From Streptococcus penaeicida (GTDB taxonomy: Bacteria > Bacillota > Bacilli > Lactobacillales > Streptococcaceae): 64,000 nt of DNA. The notes below the pieces were generated by a model, which saw only the letters and a program-made list of their open reading frames with translations, made no database searches and was not told the DNA's origin. Each line of letters starts with the position of its first letter. The first letter of the stretch is position 1. This document shows positions 1 through 8,139 of the stretch, in pieces. A program made the translations under genes and the position numbers. The stretch covers positions 1-64,000 of the forward strand of contig NZ_LOCM01000032.1 of NCBI RefSeq assembly GCF_002887775.1, written 5' to 3'.

Positions 1-167
1 TTAAAAAATGAGATGTATTATGGCTATGAGAAAGACTATTCTTCATTTGAAGAATTCTCAAGAGCAGTTGAGGAATATATTGATTATTACAATAACAAAA
101 GAATTCAGGCAAAAACAAAATGGATGCTCCTGTACAATACAGGATGACATCCATGGGTTCTGCCTAG
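1..167 (+). pseudogene. IS3-family transposase, C-terminal fragment with a frameshift
   Basis: Frame 1 gives the catalytic C-terminus (LKNEMYYGYEKDY, then EEYIDYYNNKRIQAKTKWM) and then hits a stop after WMLLYNTG. Moving one base after the ATG at 124-126 gives APVQYRMTSMGSA and a stop at 165-167, the normal family ending. One base is therefore missing near 126-127. The upstream part lies outside the window, so whether the rest is intact is unknown. The lesion has the same form (G or C lost from a G/C pair) as those in tsaB, rnjA and rsmA. Confidence 0.65.
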
Positions 168-232
168 TTTATAAGTATGTGTCCAGGATTCTGGGTACAT
201 ATCATTTGTGTCTAACTTTTGGGGTGCAGTTC
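1..232 (+). mobile_element. 3' end of an IS3-family insertion sequence (partial)
   Basis: The window opens inside an insertion sequence. The first 40 codons read as the end of an IS3-family DDE transposase, with the usual YIDYYNNKRIQAKTK stretch. After the transposase stop comes a short tail with TGTGTCTAACTTTTGGGGTGC at 206-228, which resembles the terminal inverted repeat of IS150-group elements. I place the right end near 232, but cannot see the other end or a target duplication. The element points at the LacI-type gene, which ends only about 20 bases further on. Confidence 0.7.
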
Positions 233-250
233 ATATATAAGATGCTTTTT

Positions 251-1258
251 TTATAGCGATTTCCGATTTTTTAACTTAGAATCAATACAGTACAAGTCAA
301 TTAGAATGTCCTTCCCAGCCATCGAATTTAATAGAATGTCTGCTGCCTTATGCCCAATTTCCACAGGATTTTGTTCTATCGAGGTAATTTCTGGATTGAA
401 TAAATCCGTTAATGCTCCATCATCATAACCAACCAAGCCAATTTTATCAGGAACAGGAATATTTTTTTCCTTTAAAAGTCTGATTAACCCATAAAGTAAT
501 CCGCCATTGAAGGCATAAAGTACCGTTTTGACATCATCGTAAATATATTGCTTCATCTGATCCCAAATATCAATATCCCTCGCAACAATGTCTTTTATCT
601 CATTAGTAGTAACAATTATAACCTCAACATCATAATCAGCTAGACCATTTTGTAATCCTTTATAACGGTTTATACGAGGAGAGGCATTTTTTATTTCGGG
701 AGTTAAGATGATAACTCTCTTATAATTATGTTCAGCTATAGTTCTGCCCAAGTTTTGTGATTGAAGAAAATTATCTGATACTACTGCTGGCCATTTCAAT
801 GGCTCAACATACCTATCAATTTGAACAAGTGACATTCCTGACGGAATAAAGTCATATTCCAATGAGGACTCACCAATCGGTTGAATGTCAATCCCATCAA
901 CTTGTTCATCTATTAATTTTTTAATATTATTGGCTTCTCTTTTTGTATTTAAATCAGAATCCATAATGATAGTATGATAGTCGGTACTATTTAAACGATC
1001 CATAACACCTTTGATCATACGCGAAGTATATGAATTCGAGATATCAGCTACGACAATACCAATTATTGATGAGTACTGTGATTTTAAAGCCCTAGCTTGA
1101 CGACTTGGTCGATAATCTAACTCTTCAATCACTTCTTGTATGCGATTCCTGGTTGCTTCAGACATGCCTTCATACTTGCCATTTAAATAACGAGATATTG
1201 TCGTTTTGGAAACTCCAGACAAATTTGCAATATCTGAAATTGTTAATTTTTTATTCAT
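251..1258 (-). CDS. LacI-family transcriptional regulator (KdgR/RegR-like)
   Basis: A 335-residue DNA-binding repressor of the LacI/GalR family. Residues 5-50 form the helix-turn-helix and hinge (ISDIANLSGVSKTTISRYLNG, then YRPSRQARALKS), and residues 60-330 are a periplasmic-binding-protein-like sugar sensor. The N-terminus resembles streptococcal KdgR/RegR regulators of uronate and hyaluronate metabolism, but no target genes lie in this window, so the ligand is unknown. The gene stops 20 bases from the IS end. Its C-terminus (IDSKLKNRKSL) looks natural and not truncated. The AT-rich 190 bp between it and ebfC should hold both divergent promoters. Confidence 0.8.
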   Translation of the reverse strand: MNKKLTISDIANLSGVSKTTISRYLNGKYEGMSEATRNRIQEVIEELDYRPSRQARALKSQYSSIIGIVVADISNSYTSRMIKGVMDRLNSTDYHTIIMDSDLNTKREANNIKKLIDEQVDGIDIQPIGESSLEYDFIPSGMSLVQIDRYVEPLKWPAVVSDNFLQSQNLGRTIAEHNYKRVIILTPEIKNASPRINRYKGLQNGLADYDVEVIIVTTNEIKDIVARDIDIWDQMKQYIYDDVKTVLYAFNGGLLYGLIRLLKEKNIPVPDKIGLVGYDDGALTDLFNPEITSIEQNPVEIGHKAADILLNSMAGKDILIDLYCIDSKLKNRKSL

Positions 1259-1407
1259 TCTCTTACCTATCTTTAGTATTCAATTTATCTAATTTGATTT
1301 TACCACCATATTAGTTCATAAACCATATTACTTTTATAATTTTTTTCTTTCATATTACTTATATTTGTATATTTATAATATAAGTATATCAAAAAATTTA
1401 ATTCCTA

Positions 1408-1416
1408 TGATATAAT
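1408..1416 (+). promoter_or_regulatory. extended -10 promoter of ebfC
   Basis: TGATATAAT is a perfect -10 hexamer with an upstream TG. No convincing -35 is present, which is normal for extended -10 promoters. Start codon and Shine-Dalgarno (TTAGGAG) follow 33 and about 17 bases later. Confidence 0.6.
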
Positions 1417-1449
1417 TATCTATATTAAACCTTAGGAGAATATTATCTT

Positions 1450-1749
1450 ATGATGAATATGCAAAACATGATGAAGCAGGCGCAAAAGCTTCAGAAACAA
1501 ATGGAGCAAAAGCAGGCTGATTTGGCGGCTATGTCTTTTGTTGGTAAGTCTGCTCAGGAGCTTGTGACGGCTACTTTTACTGGGGATAAGAAATTGCTTT
1601 CCATTGATTTTAAGGAAGCGGTTGTGGATCCTGAAGATCTTGAAACTTTGTCTGATATGACAGCGCAAGCGATTAATGATGCTTTGACTCAAATTGATGA
1701 TGCGACTAAGAAAACAATGGGTGCTTTTGCTGGGAAAATGCCATTCTAA
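1450..1749 (+). CDS. ebfC: YbaB/EbfC family nucleoid-associated protein
   Basis: A 99-residue protein of the YbaB/EbfC family, small dimeric DNA-binding proteins of the nucleoid that are often linked to recombination genes (recR) in other bacteria. The sequence begins with the typical Met- and Gln-rich helix ([20 protein letters not shown]) and ends in the family's [20 protein letters not shown] helix. It is full length. Two adjacent ATGs at 1450 and 1453 could both serve; the SD TTAGGAG favours the first. It is a single-gene unit closed by its own terminator. Confidence 0.88.
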   Translation: MMNMQNMMKQAQKLQKQMEQKQADLAAMSFVGKSAQELVTATFTGDKKLLSIDFKEAVVDPEDLETLSDMTAQAINDALTQIDDATKKTMGAFAGKMPF

Positions 1750-1765
1750 CTTTCTGAACATGATA

Positions 1766-1801
1766 AAAGGAGCAGAGACCTTGGTCTTTGCTCCTTTCTT
1801 T
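1766..1801 (+). terminator. intrinsic terminator after ebfC
   Basis: A 15-bp stem (AAAGGAGCAGAGACC pairing with GGTCTTTGCTCCTTT, one G-U pair) with a two-base loop, followed by a T-rich tail. Confidence 0.8.
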
Positions 1802-1884
1802 TGGGCTTGGTTTCAAGTGCTACTTTGCTTGGGCTTGGTTTGGGGCTGATGTCGTCTCAACTTTAGGTTAGTTTGGCTGTTTTT

Positions 1885-2472
1885 TTAATCAAAGAAGCCA
1901 CCCAGGTCGGCGAAGGGGTTGTTGCTAGCCACTTCTTCTTGTTGGGTCAGGTATTGTTTGTTGTCGTCCAGCTCCAGGAAGGTTTCATAAACACGCGCAG
2001 TCATGCGGGCGTCCTCTAGGCTGTTGTGGCCCTTGCCCTTGATGCCTAAAAAGCTAGCAACGGTGGTCAACTTGAGATTGCTAATACCGTTGAGGTCGGT
2101 ACTGCGACGTTCGAAAGCTTGGTCATAGAGGTCAACCTGGTATTGCCCATTTAAATCGAGGCCGTTTTCCGCTAGGATTGGTAGATCGGATTTTTGGGAA
2201 TTGTAGCCTATCAGAGGGTAATCACCGACAAATTTTTTAAAGTCCGCTAGAACTGTGTCAACCTTGGGTGCCCTAGCAATTTTATCGGCAGTTATTCCGG
2301 TTAGACCATTAATAAAGCTTTGGAGGGGGACATCCGTGTATACATAAGAGTCAAAGCTGTCAACTTCCTCATGCTGGTCCATTTTGACAGCTGACAGCTG
2401 GATGAGATGGCTAACCTCATCAACGGTATTAAATTCTAAATCAAAGGCGATGTAATGTGTTAGATTTTCCAT
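1885..2472 (-). CDS. DEDDh 3'-5' exonuclease, DnaQ/PolC-epsilon-like
   Basis: A 195-residue exonuclease of the DnaQ superfamily. The expected metal ligands and catalytic histidine are visible: D11 and E13 (AFDLEF), D96 (NSQKSD), H149 and D154 (GHNSLEDA). There is no polymerase or helicase domain, so it is a stand-alone nuclease for DNA or RNA ends. The last 25 residues are a low-complexity tail ending NPFADLGGFFD. It lies just downstream of rocS on the same strand (gap 42 bp) and could be co-transcribed. The substrate is not evident. Confidence 0.82.
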   Translation of the reverse strand: MENLTHYIAFDLEFNTVDEVSHLIQLSAVKMDQHEEVDSFDSYVYTDVPLQSFINGLTGITADKIARAPKVDTVLADFKKFVGDYPLIGYNSQKSDLPILAENGLDLNGQYQVDLYDQAFERRSTDLNGISNLKLTTVASFLGIKGKGHNSLEDARMTARVYETFLELDDNKQYLTQQEEVASNNPFADLGGFFD

Positions 2473-2514
2473 AAGTCTCCTAGATAAAAAGACCCTTGAG
2501 GGCCTTTATTAGTC

Positions 2515-3042
2515 TTATTTTCCAAATAATCGGCTAAAGAAGCCTTTTTTACCAACTGTGCCTTTTACTTCTTCGACTTGATTTTTGGCTTCATCAGCTT
2601 CAGCTTTTGCTTCTTCTAATTCCAACTTCAAGGTTTCTTTATCAGCCATAGCTTTGGCTGTTAATTGTTGTTGTTGGTCTAATTGTTTATCTTTTTCAGC
2701 AATTTGAATGTCTTTCACCCGCATTTGCTCATCTTTGGCTGCCAACTGCTCGTCTTTAGCCATTAATTGATTATAAAGGCGGGTAATTTCAGTGTTTTTC
2801 TCATCAACTAAAATTTCTAATAATTCACGTTGTTTAGTTTCTTCACTGATCGGTTCATCGTCAAAAATCGTTTTTTTATAAATTTCTTCCAACTTAATAA
2901 GGCCACTACGTTTAACCACAGTGACACCCTTGTCATTTTTATCAAGATCTTCTTCGGGAAGTGCTTTGACACGATTATTGACGGCCTGACGACTGACTCC
3001 CAAAATTTCAGCTAGTTCACTAACTGTCTTTTCTATTGTCAT
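2515..3042 (-). CDS. rocS: RocS-like chromosome segregation factor (DUF536)
   Basis: A 175-residue protein with three parts: an N-terminal helix-turn-helix (residues 5-30, VSELAEILGVSRQAVNNRVK), a long charged coiled coil (about 75-160, with KDEQLAAKDEQ-type repeats), and a short amphipathic C-terminus GFFSRLFGK. This plan matches RocS of Streptococcus pneumoniae, which binds DNA and uses its C-terminal helix to dock on the membrane during chromosome segregation. Plasmid DUF536 proteins share the N-terminal half but usually lack the amphipathic tail. The start ATG follows AAAGAGGA. A consensus TTGACA promoter lies 60 bp upstream. Confidence 0.8.
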   Translation of the reverse strand: MTIEKTVSELAEILGVSRQAVNNRVKALPEEDLDKNDKGVTVVKRSGLIKLEEIYKKTIFDDEPISEETKQRELLEILVDEKNTEITRLYNQLMAKDEQLAAKDEQMRVKDIQIAEKDKQLDQQQQLTAKAMADKETLKLELEEAKAEADEAKNQVEEVKGTVGKKGFFSRLFGK

Positions 3043-3078
3043 ATGATCCTCTTTACATTACTGAATATTCTAATAAGC

Positions 3079-3107
3079 ATAGTAACATAATACTAGTATT
3101 CTGTCAA
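3079..3107 (-). promoter_or_regulatory. promoter of rocS
   Basis: On the minus strand a perfect -35 TTGACA (3107-3102) is followed, after 17 bases, by TACTAT (3084-3079). The -10 is imperfect, but the spacing and perfect -35 make it the likely start for rocS. It lies downstream of the small-RNA terminator, so rocS need not depend on the upstream unit. Confidence 0.5.
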
Positions 3108-3129
3108 TTTCAGCTAGGTTAAGGAGGCA

Positions 3130-3271
3130 TTAAAAACAAAATAAGCCGTTTTAATGTACGGCTCGAGACATAGATATTGGATCACCTTCCTTTCAGTTTT
3201 CAGACGGTTTCAAGGAAAAAGCCTCCATTTCTATTATTGATAAGATTGACGTAAGAAATATCTCTCTTACT
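3130..3271 (-). ncRNA. candidate small RNA or leader with mini-ORF MSRAVH and anti-SD-complementary motif
   Basis: About 140 nt with its own promoter and terminator and no ordinary gene. Near the 5' end GTAAGA can pair with TCTTAC. The centre holds GAAAGGAAGGTGATCC (3194-3179), almost the full complement of the 16S rRNA 3' end. Seven bases later ATG TCT CGA GCC GTA CAT TAA would encode a hexapeptide. The end of this mini-ORF lies inside the terminator hairpin AGCCGT-N8-ACGGCT (3163-3144), which is followed by TTATTTTGTTTTT. GGAGGC (3226-3221) can pair with GCCTCC (3128-3123) beyond the terminator, and TTCCTT can pair with the SD. Function is unknown; a ribosome-sensing attenuator or a standalone sRNA both fit. 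Confidence 0.5.
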
Positions 3272-3277
3272 ACTTCT

Positions 3278-3306
3278 ATTATAGCGTGGGAAAGATTTCT
3301 TGTCTA
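3278..3306 (-). promoter_or_regulatory. promoter of the rocS-upstream small RNA
   Basis: Minus strand TAGACA (3306-3301), a 17-base spacer, then TATAAT (3283-3278). Predicted start is near 3271. Confidence 0.65.
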
Positions 3307-3366
3307 ATGAATACATCCTAAATGACTCTGGTTTATCTGCTATAAAAATTGGAATCATTATGATAA

Positions 3367-4548
<1,182 letters not shown>

Positions 4549-4599
4549 GATGTAACATTTTTTAAAAGATGATTTTTAATAATCAAATAGTTTAAACGG

Positions 4600-4627
4600 A
4601 AGACAGGAAATTTATCCTGTCTTTTTT
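4600..4627 (+). terminator. intrinsic terminator after the flavoprotein gene
   Basis: AAGACAGGA (4600-4608) pairs with TCCTGTCTT (4615-4623), followed by a run of T. Confidence 0.85.
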
Positions 4628-4629
4628 AC

Positions 4630-4703
4630 TTAACCGGTTGCCTATCTTCTCAACTTAGTGTATAATGGTTTTATGTTTTCTTAACCGGTTAATTACCAGT
4701 TAA
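4630..4703 (+). promoter_or_regulatory. rpsN promoter with three AdcR/Zur-type operator motifs
   Basis: The promoter is TTGCCT (4638-4643), a 17-base spacer, and TATAAT (4661-4666). AdcR, the zinc repressor of streptococci, recognises TTAACNRGTTAA. Here TTAACCGGTTGC (4630-4641) overlaps the -35. A perfect TTAACCGGTTAA lies at 4681-4692, just past the expected start, and ATTACCAGTTAA (4692-4703) abuts it. Occupancy would block transcription at both ends of the promoter. This fits zinc-repressed expression of a zinc-free S14 protein. Confidence 0.8.
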
Positions 4704-4754
4704 GGAACGGGTCTGATAAGCCCAAAGATTATTAATAGAATGAAGGAGAAAGCA

Positions 4755-5024
4755 ATGGCAAAAAAATCAAAAATTGCTAAATACCAAAAGCAGCTCCAAC
4801 TGATTGAACAGTACGCTGACCTTCGTCGCGAGCTTAAAGCCGCTGGGGATTATGAAGCACTTCGCAAATTGCCTCGTGATTCAAACCCTAACCGTTTGAA
4901 AAACCGCGATTTAATTGATGGCCGTCCCCATGCTTACATGCGTAAGTTTGGCGTTAGCCGTATCAATTTCCGCGACCTAGCTCACAAAGGCCAACTTCCT
5001 GGCGTCACTAAAGCTAGCTGGTAA
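4755..5024 (+). CDS. rpsN: 30S ribosomal protein S14, zinc-independent form
   Basis: An 89-residue S14 protein ([32 protein letters not shown]...). It has no Cys-X2-Cys zinc-ribbon pairs and is the long, zinc-free paralogue that replaces the zinc-binding S14 when zinc is scarce. I start at 4755, because an in-frame ATG at 4740 contains the Shine-Dalgarno itself (GAAGGAG). The gene stands alone, away from ribosomal protein operons, behind AdcR-type operators. Both points agree with a stress-induced paralogue; the housekeeping zinc form should lie elsewhere in the spc operon. Confidence 0.9.
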   Translation: MAKKSKIAKYQKQLQLIEQYADLRRELKAAGDYEALRKLPRDSNPNRLKNRDLIDGRPHAYMRKFGVSRINFRDLAHKGQLPGVTKASW

Positions 5025-5108
5025 GCTTGTCACACTTTCAAACACTTATTTTGCAGGTGGGTGTTTAACTATTAGTAATCATAGAAGCCAATTATTTATC
5101 ACAGTAAA

Positions 5109-5136
5109 CTCGGTATGCCAAGATGCCGGGTTTTTT
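5109..5136 (+). terminator. intrinsic terminator downstream of rpsN
   Basis: CTCGGTAT pairs with ATGCCGGG (two G-U pairs) across a six-base loop, followed by TTTTTT. Confidence 0.65.
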
Positions 5137-5217
5137 GTTTGTACAAAATATGCTTTCGGCAAATCTTTCTATACAATTTAAGAATGGTTTTCCCTGGATA
5201 CTGAGATTATGGTTTTT

Positions 5218-5422
5218 GCCATTTTCGGATTTCTTTAGATGCGAGATTAAAAGTTGTGAATAATGGATTGCCATATTCTAAATTTTTAAAATCTAGTACT
5301 TTTATTTTTTAAATTTTTAAGGAGCATATTTTCTGATTATTAAAACCACAATCTGCCATTGTCAGATTCTTAGAGGCTAAATTGATGGTTGTCACTTTTA
5401 ATTTACCATTTTCTGATTTTCA
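5218..5422. repeat. degenerate irregularly spaced ~17-bp repeat
   Basis: The gene-free stretch 5140-5469 holds five related units of the form (G/A)CCATTTTCTGATTTT: 5218-5233, 5270-5286, 5324-5341, 5355-5372 and 5405-5422. Starts are 52, 54, 31 and 50 bases apart. Two units are followed by an AGATTA-like motif. No open frame crosses it. Spacing is too irregular and the units too diverged for a CRISPR array. It could be decayed coding or mobile DNA. Confidence 0.35.
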
Positions 5423-5462
5423 AAGATAGTAGATTACAAATTGAATCACTTTCACACAATTA

Positions 5463-5497
5463 TTCAAAAAACTCTTAGACCACATGATCTAAGAGTT
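5463..5497 (-). terminator. terminator of the tsaB-rimI-tsaD operon
   Basis: A perfect 10-bp inverted repeat (AACTCTTAGA at 5470-5479, TCTAAGAGTT at 5488-5497). On the minus strand it is followed by TTTTTTG. Confidence 0.85.
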
Positions 5498-5511
5498 GAT
5501 TTTTCTATCAT

Positions 5512-6522
5512 TTAATCAAGATAACTAAAAGCTAAGCTTGGTTTGGCATTGAGGTCCATTTGACCAAAATGACCCAAGTCATATTCAACAGCTGCGGCTA
5601 GGGCAATCATTCCGGCATTGTCTCCACAAAGTCGGAGTGGTGGAATAACCACTGGGACATCTGTAATGTCTTGGGCTAAACGTTCACGCAATCCTTGATT
5701 AGCAGCAACACCGCCTGCTACAACTAGCATTTTGACTGGGTATTTGGTTAAGGCTTTTTGCGTTTTAGCCATGAGGATATCAAGGACGGCTGCTTGGAAA
5801 GAAGCACAAAGATCTTCTAAGACCAGTTCCTCTCCTTTTTGTTCTGCGTTGTGGTGCAGGTTGATAAAGGCAGACTTGAGCCCTGAGAAAGAAAATTCTA
5901 AATGGTCTTCCTTTATCATGGCCCTTGGGAAGTTGTAAGTATCTTGCCCTTGGTGAGCTAATTGGTCAATTTCTCGTCCAGCTGGGTAGGTTAAGCCCAT
6001 TACTCGACCTACTTTGTCATAGGCTTCGCCTACTGCGTCGTCCCGCGTTTCACCAACGATGTGGTAATTGCCAGGTTCTGATACGTAGACCAATTCTGTG
6101 TGGCCTCCTGAAACTAAGAGGGCCATCAGCGGATATTCTAGTTCTTTTTCTTCACGCGCAGCCATGAGGTGGCCGGCCATGTGGTTGACTGGGATCAGTG
6201 GGATTTGATGGGCCCAGGCAAATGCCTTTGCGGCAGCGATTCCCACCAATAAAGCACCGACTAAGCCTGGTCCATAAGTTACAGCAACGCCGTCCAATTG
6301 TTCTGCTGTGATGCCTGCTTCTTGGAGGGCGTCTTCGAAACAGCTGGTGATCACTTCCACGTGATGACGGCTGGCAACTTCTGGCACAACACCACCGAAG
6401 CGTTTGTGGCTCTCCACTTGGCTGGCAATGATATTGCTCAAGAGTTCTTTGTCATTTTTGAGGATGGCGACACTGGTTTCGTCACAGGAACTTTCGACCG
6501 CCATGATGTATCTATCTGTCAT
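5512..6522 (-). CDS. tsaD: tRNA N6-adenosine threonylcarbamoyltransferase
   Basis: TsaD (336 residues, standard length) transfers the threonylcarbamoyl group to A37 of ANN-decoding tRNAs, working with TsaB and TsaE in the cytoplasm. The ASKHA-fold motifs are present: [13 protein letters not shown] near the N-terminus, metal ligands H114 and H118 in [16 protein letters not shown], and CGDNAGM near the C-terminus. It overlaps rimI by 11 bases and is the last gene of tsaB-rimI-tsaD, the usual streptococcal order. Confidence 0.95.
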   Translation of the reverse strand: MTDRYIMAVESSCDETSVAILKNDKELLSNIIASQVESHKRFGGVVPEVASRHHVEVITSCFEDALQEAGITAEQLDGVAVTYGPGLVGALLVGIAAAKAFAWAHQIPLIPVNHMAGHLMAAREEKELEYPLMALLVSGGHTELVYVSEPGNYHIVGETRDDAVGEAYDKVGRVMGLTYPAGREIDQLAHQGQDTYNFPRAMIKEDHLEFSFSGLKSAFINLHHNAEQKGEELVLEDLCASFQAAVLDILMAKTQKALTKYPVKMLVVAGGVAANQGLRERLAQDITDVPVVIPPLRLCGDNAGMIALAAAVEYDLGHFGQMDLNAKPSLAFSYLD

Positions 6523-6937
6523 TTCTTCCTTCTCGTTTCATCAATAGTGCCCCTTCGACAGGGTTTTTGTAATAGTCCTTGCGTTTGCCGACGATGGTAA
6601 AGTCAGCTTTTTTGTAGAGGGCTTGCGCGGCTAGATTGGATTCTCGGACTTCTAGAAAGATAGGGATGTTATCATCCACGACTCGCTCTAGGAGCTGTGC
6701 GCCTAAGCCCTTTCCTTGGTATTGCGGTAAGACCGCAATATTGGTGATTTCGGCTTCGCCTAGTAAATTCTGTAAGGACAGGAAGCCGACAATTTTCTGG
6801 TCATCATAGACATAAAAATAGTCAACTTCTGGTGAGGCCATATCACTTGCTACTTGCTCTTTGGTCCAGGGCGACTCTTGGTAAACCTGGCTTAGGATGT
6901 CATAAACAGCAGTCATTTTTTCGTCAGTTGCATTCAT
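6512..6937 (-). CDS. rimI: RimI-like GNAT N-acetyltransferase
   Basis: A 141-residue GNAT acetyltransferase. The acetyl-CoA-binding motif A is clear ([21 protein letters not shown], about residues 67-88) and the C-terminal [18 protein letters not shown] is typical of RimI. RimI acetylates the N-terminal alanine of ribosomal protein S18 in enterobacteria; the target in streptococci is less certain. It sits between tsaB (2 bases away) and tsaD (overlapping 11 bases), so the three are translationally linked. Confidence 0.88.
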   Translation of the reverse strand: MNATDEKMTAVYDILSQVYQESPWTKEQVASDMASPEVDYFYVYDDQKIVGFLSLQNLLGEAEITNIAVLPQYQGKGLGAQLLERVVDDNIPIFLEVRESNLAAQALYKKADFTIVGKRKDYYKNPVEGALLMKREGRNDR

Positions 6938-6939
6938 CT

Positions 6940-7631
6940 TTAAACACGCTTTATATAGTTTTCATCATTGCCAGCTTGATGAGTTTTCAACCAATTCTCT
7001 TCGGCTTCAACTTTTTTCAGATACTCTGGAACAAAGGCGTCAACAGTGACTGCTGGCATGGTTTGAGCTTTTAGTCCCAGTTCATAGGCTGATGGGAGAC
7101 TTGGTAGAATTTGTGCTTCTGGCAATTGAGTTGTGATAAATTCTCTAAAGACCTCCGCTTCTCCTGTGAAGATGACTTTGGGTTGATCTTTGATTTGCTC
7201 GAGTAAATCACCCAAGGCCATGTGTTGGTCTGGTCGGACAGATTCTTGATTGACGTAGAATCCTGCGTAGACATTTTGCCGTCTAGCATCAATTAAGGGG
7301 ATAACTAAGTCATCTGGTTCCTTGATTCCTGCTGCTAGTGCATAGAGCTTGAAATGCCGACTAAGTCAATTCTTAGGGAGTAAGCTAGGGTTTTAGCTGT
7401 TGCGACGGCGACGCGTAAGCCTGTGTATGAACCTGGTCCTTCTGCGACTGCGATTCGACCCAAATCACTAGGCTTCAAATCCAAGGAATGCATTAGAAAG
7501 TCGATAGCGGGCATGAGGCTTATGCTATGATTCTTTTTGATATTGATGGTCAGGTCGGCTAATAAAGTTTGGTCCTCTAAGATAGCCAAGGACAGGCTCT
7601 TATTGGAGGTGTCAAATGCTAGTGTCTTCAT
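6940..7631 (-). CDS. tsaB: TsaB, threonylcarbamoyladenosine dimerisation factor (frameshifted in this sequence)
   Basis: TsaB is the ASKHA-fold partner of TsaD in t6A synthesis. The N-terminal 96 residues (MKTLAFDTSNKSLSLAILED...AEGPGSYTGLRVAVATAKTLAYS) read normally to GISS and then run into a stop at 7335. Adding one base at about 7347 (plus-strand GAGGCTT read as GAGCTT) gives LYALAAGIKEPDDLV and continues into the remaining C-terminal half, making 230 residues with no other change. t6A synthesis is essential in most bacteria, so a sequence error is more likely than a broken gene. Confidence 0.85.
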
Positions 7632-7766
7632 TTTACCCTTCTTTTCTATGGATTTCTATTGTCCAATTATATCACAATTTGCCCTCTCTGAACAAAGGAG
7701 CGTTCGCGTGGGAGCTTATGAGCTCAAGATTCTTGCTATCAATGCTTTTACTAACAGCCCCAAATA

Positions 7767-7775
7767 TGGTATAAT
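7767..7775 (+). promoter_or_regulatory. extended -10 promoter of rpoY-rnjA
   Basis: TGGTATAAT, an ideal extended -10, with only a poor -35. It leaves a leader of about 125 bases before rpoY, in which I see no clear regulatory structure. Confidence 0.55.
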
Positions 7776-7907
7776 TCTAGTAATTGCACTGAATCAGGAT
7801 TAAAACTACTACACTCTTATTTATAGCGAACAGTCACGAGACACATGGTCATTTGACTTGTTTTATTATAGTTTCAATCATTGATGTACCCAGAAAGGAA
7901 AAATGAA

Positions 7908-8138
7908 ATGATCTACAAAGTATTCTACCAAGAATCAAAAGACCGTAACCCACGCCGTGAAAATACTAAGGCTTTATATATTGATATTGAGGCTAAAGAT
8001 GAATTGGAAGGCCGTATCAAAGCCCGTAAATTAGTTGAAGAAAAAACAAGCTACAACGTTGAATTTATTGAGCTTCTATCTGATAAACACTTGGAATATG
8101 AAAAAGAAACCGGTGTTTTCCAAGTAACGGAGTTATAA
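7908..8138 (+). CDS. rpoY: RNA polymerase epsilon subunit
   Basis: A 76-residue protein ([45 protein letters not shown]...) of the YkzG/RpoY family, a small auxiliary subunit of Firmicutes RNA polymerase that binds beneath the secondary channel. I start at 7908, since an upstream in-frame ATG at 7881 includes the Shine-Dalgarno AGAAAGGA. The gene ends one base before rnjA; this pairing is conserved in streptococci. Confidence 0.92.
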   Translation: MIYKVFYQESKDRNPRRENTKALYIDIEAKDELEGRIKARKLVEEKTSYNVEFIELLSDKHLEYEKETGVFQVTEL

Positions 8139-8139
8139 T

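Noticed and set aside
8-256. Small open frame at the window start
   Set aside because: It is the wrong frame of the transposase fragment; the IS3-type motifs are in another frame.
3119-3230. tracrRNA or known riboswitch upstream of rocS
   Set aside because: No anti-repeat, no cas genes, and no match to any riboswitch core I know; described as a candidate small RNA instead.
5218-5422. CRISPR array
   Set aside because: Units are short, diverged and spaced 31-54 bp irregularly; no conserved direct repeat, no unique equal-length spacers, no cas genes.
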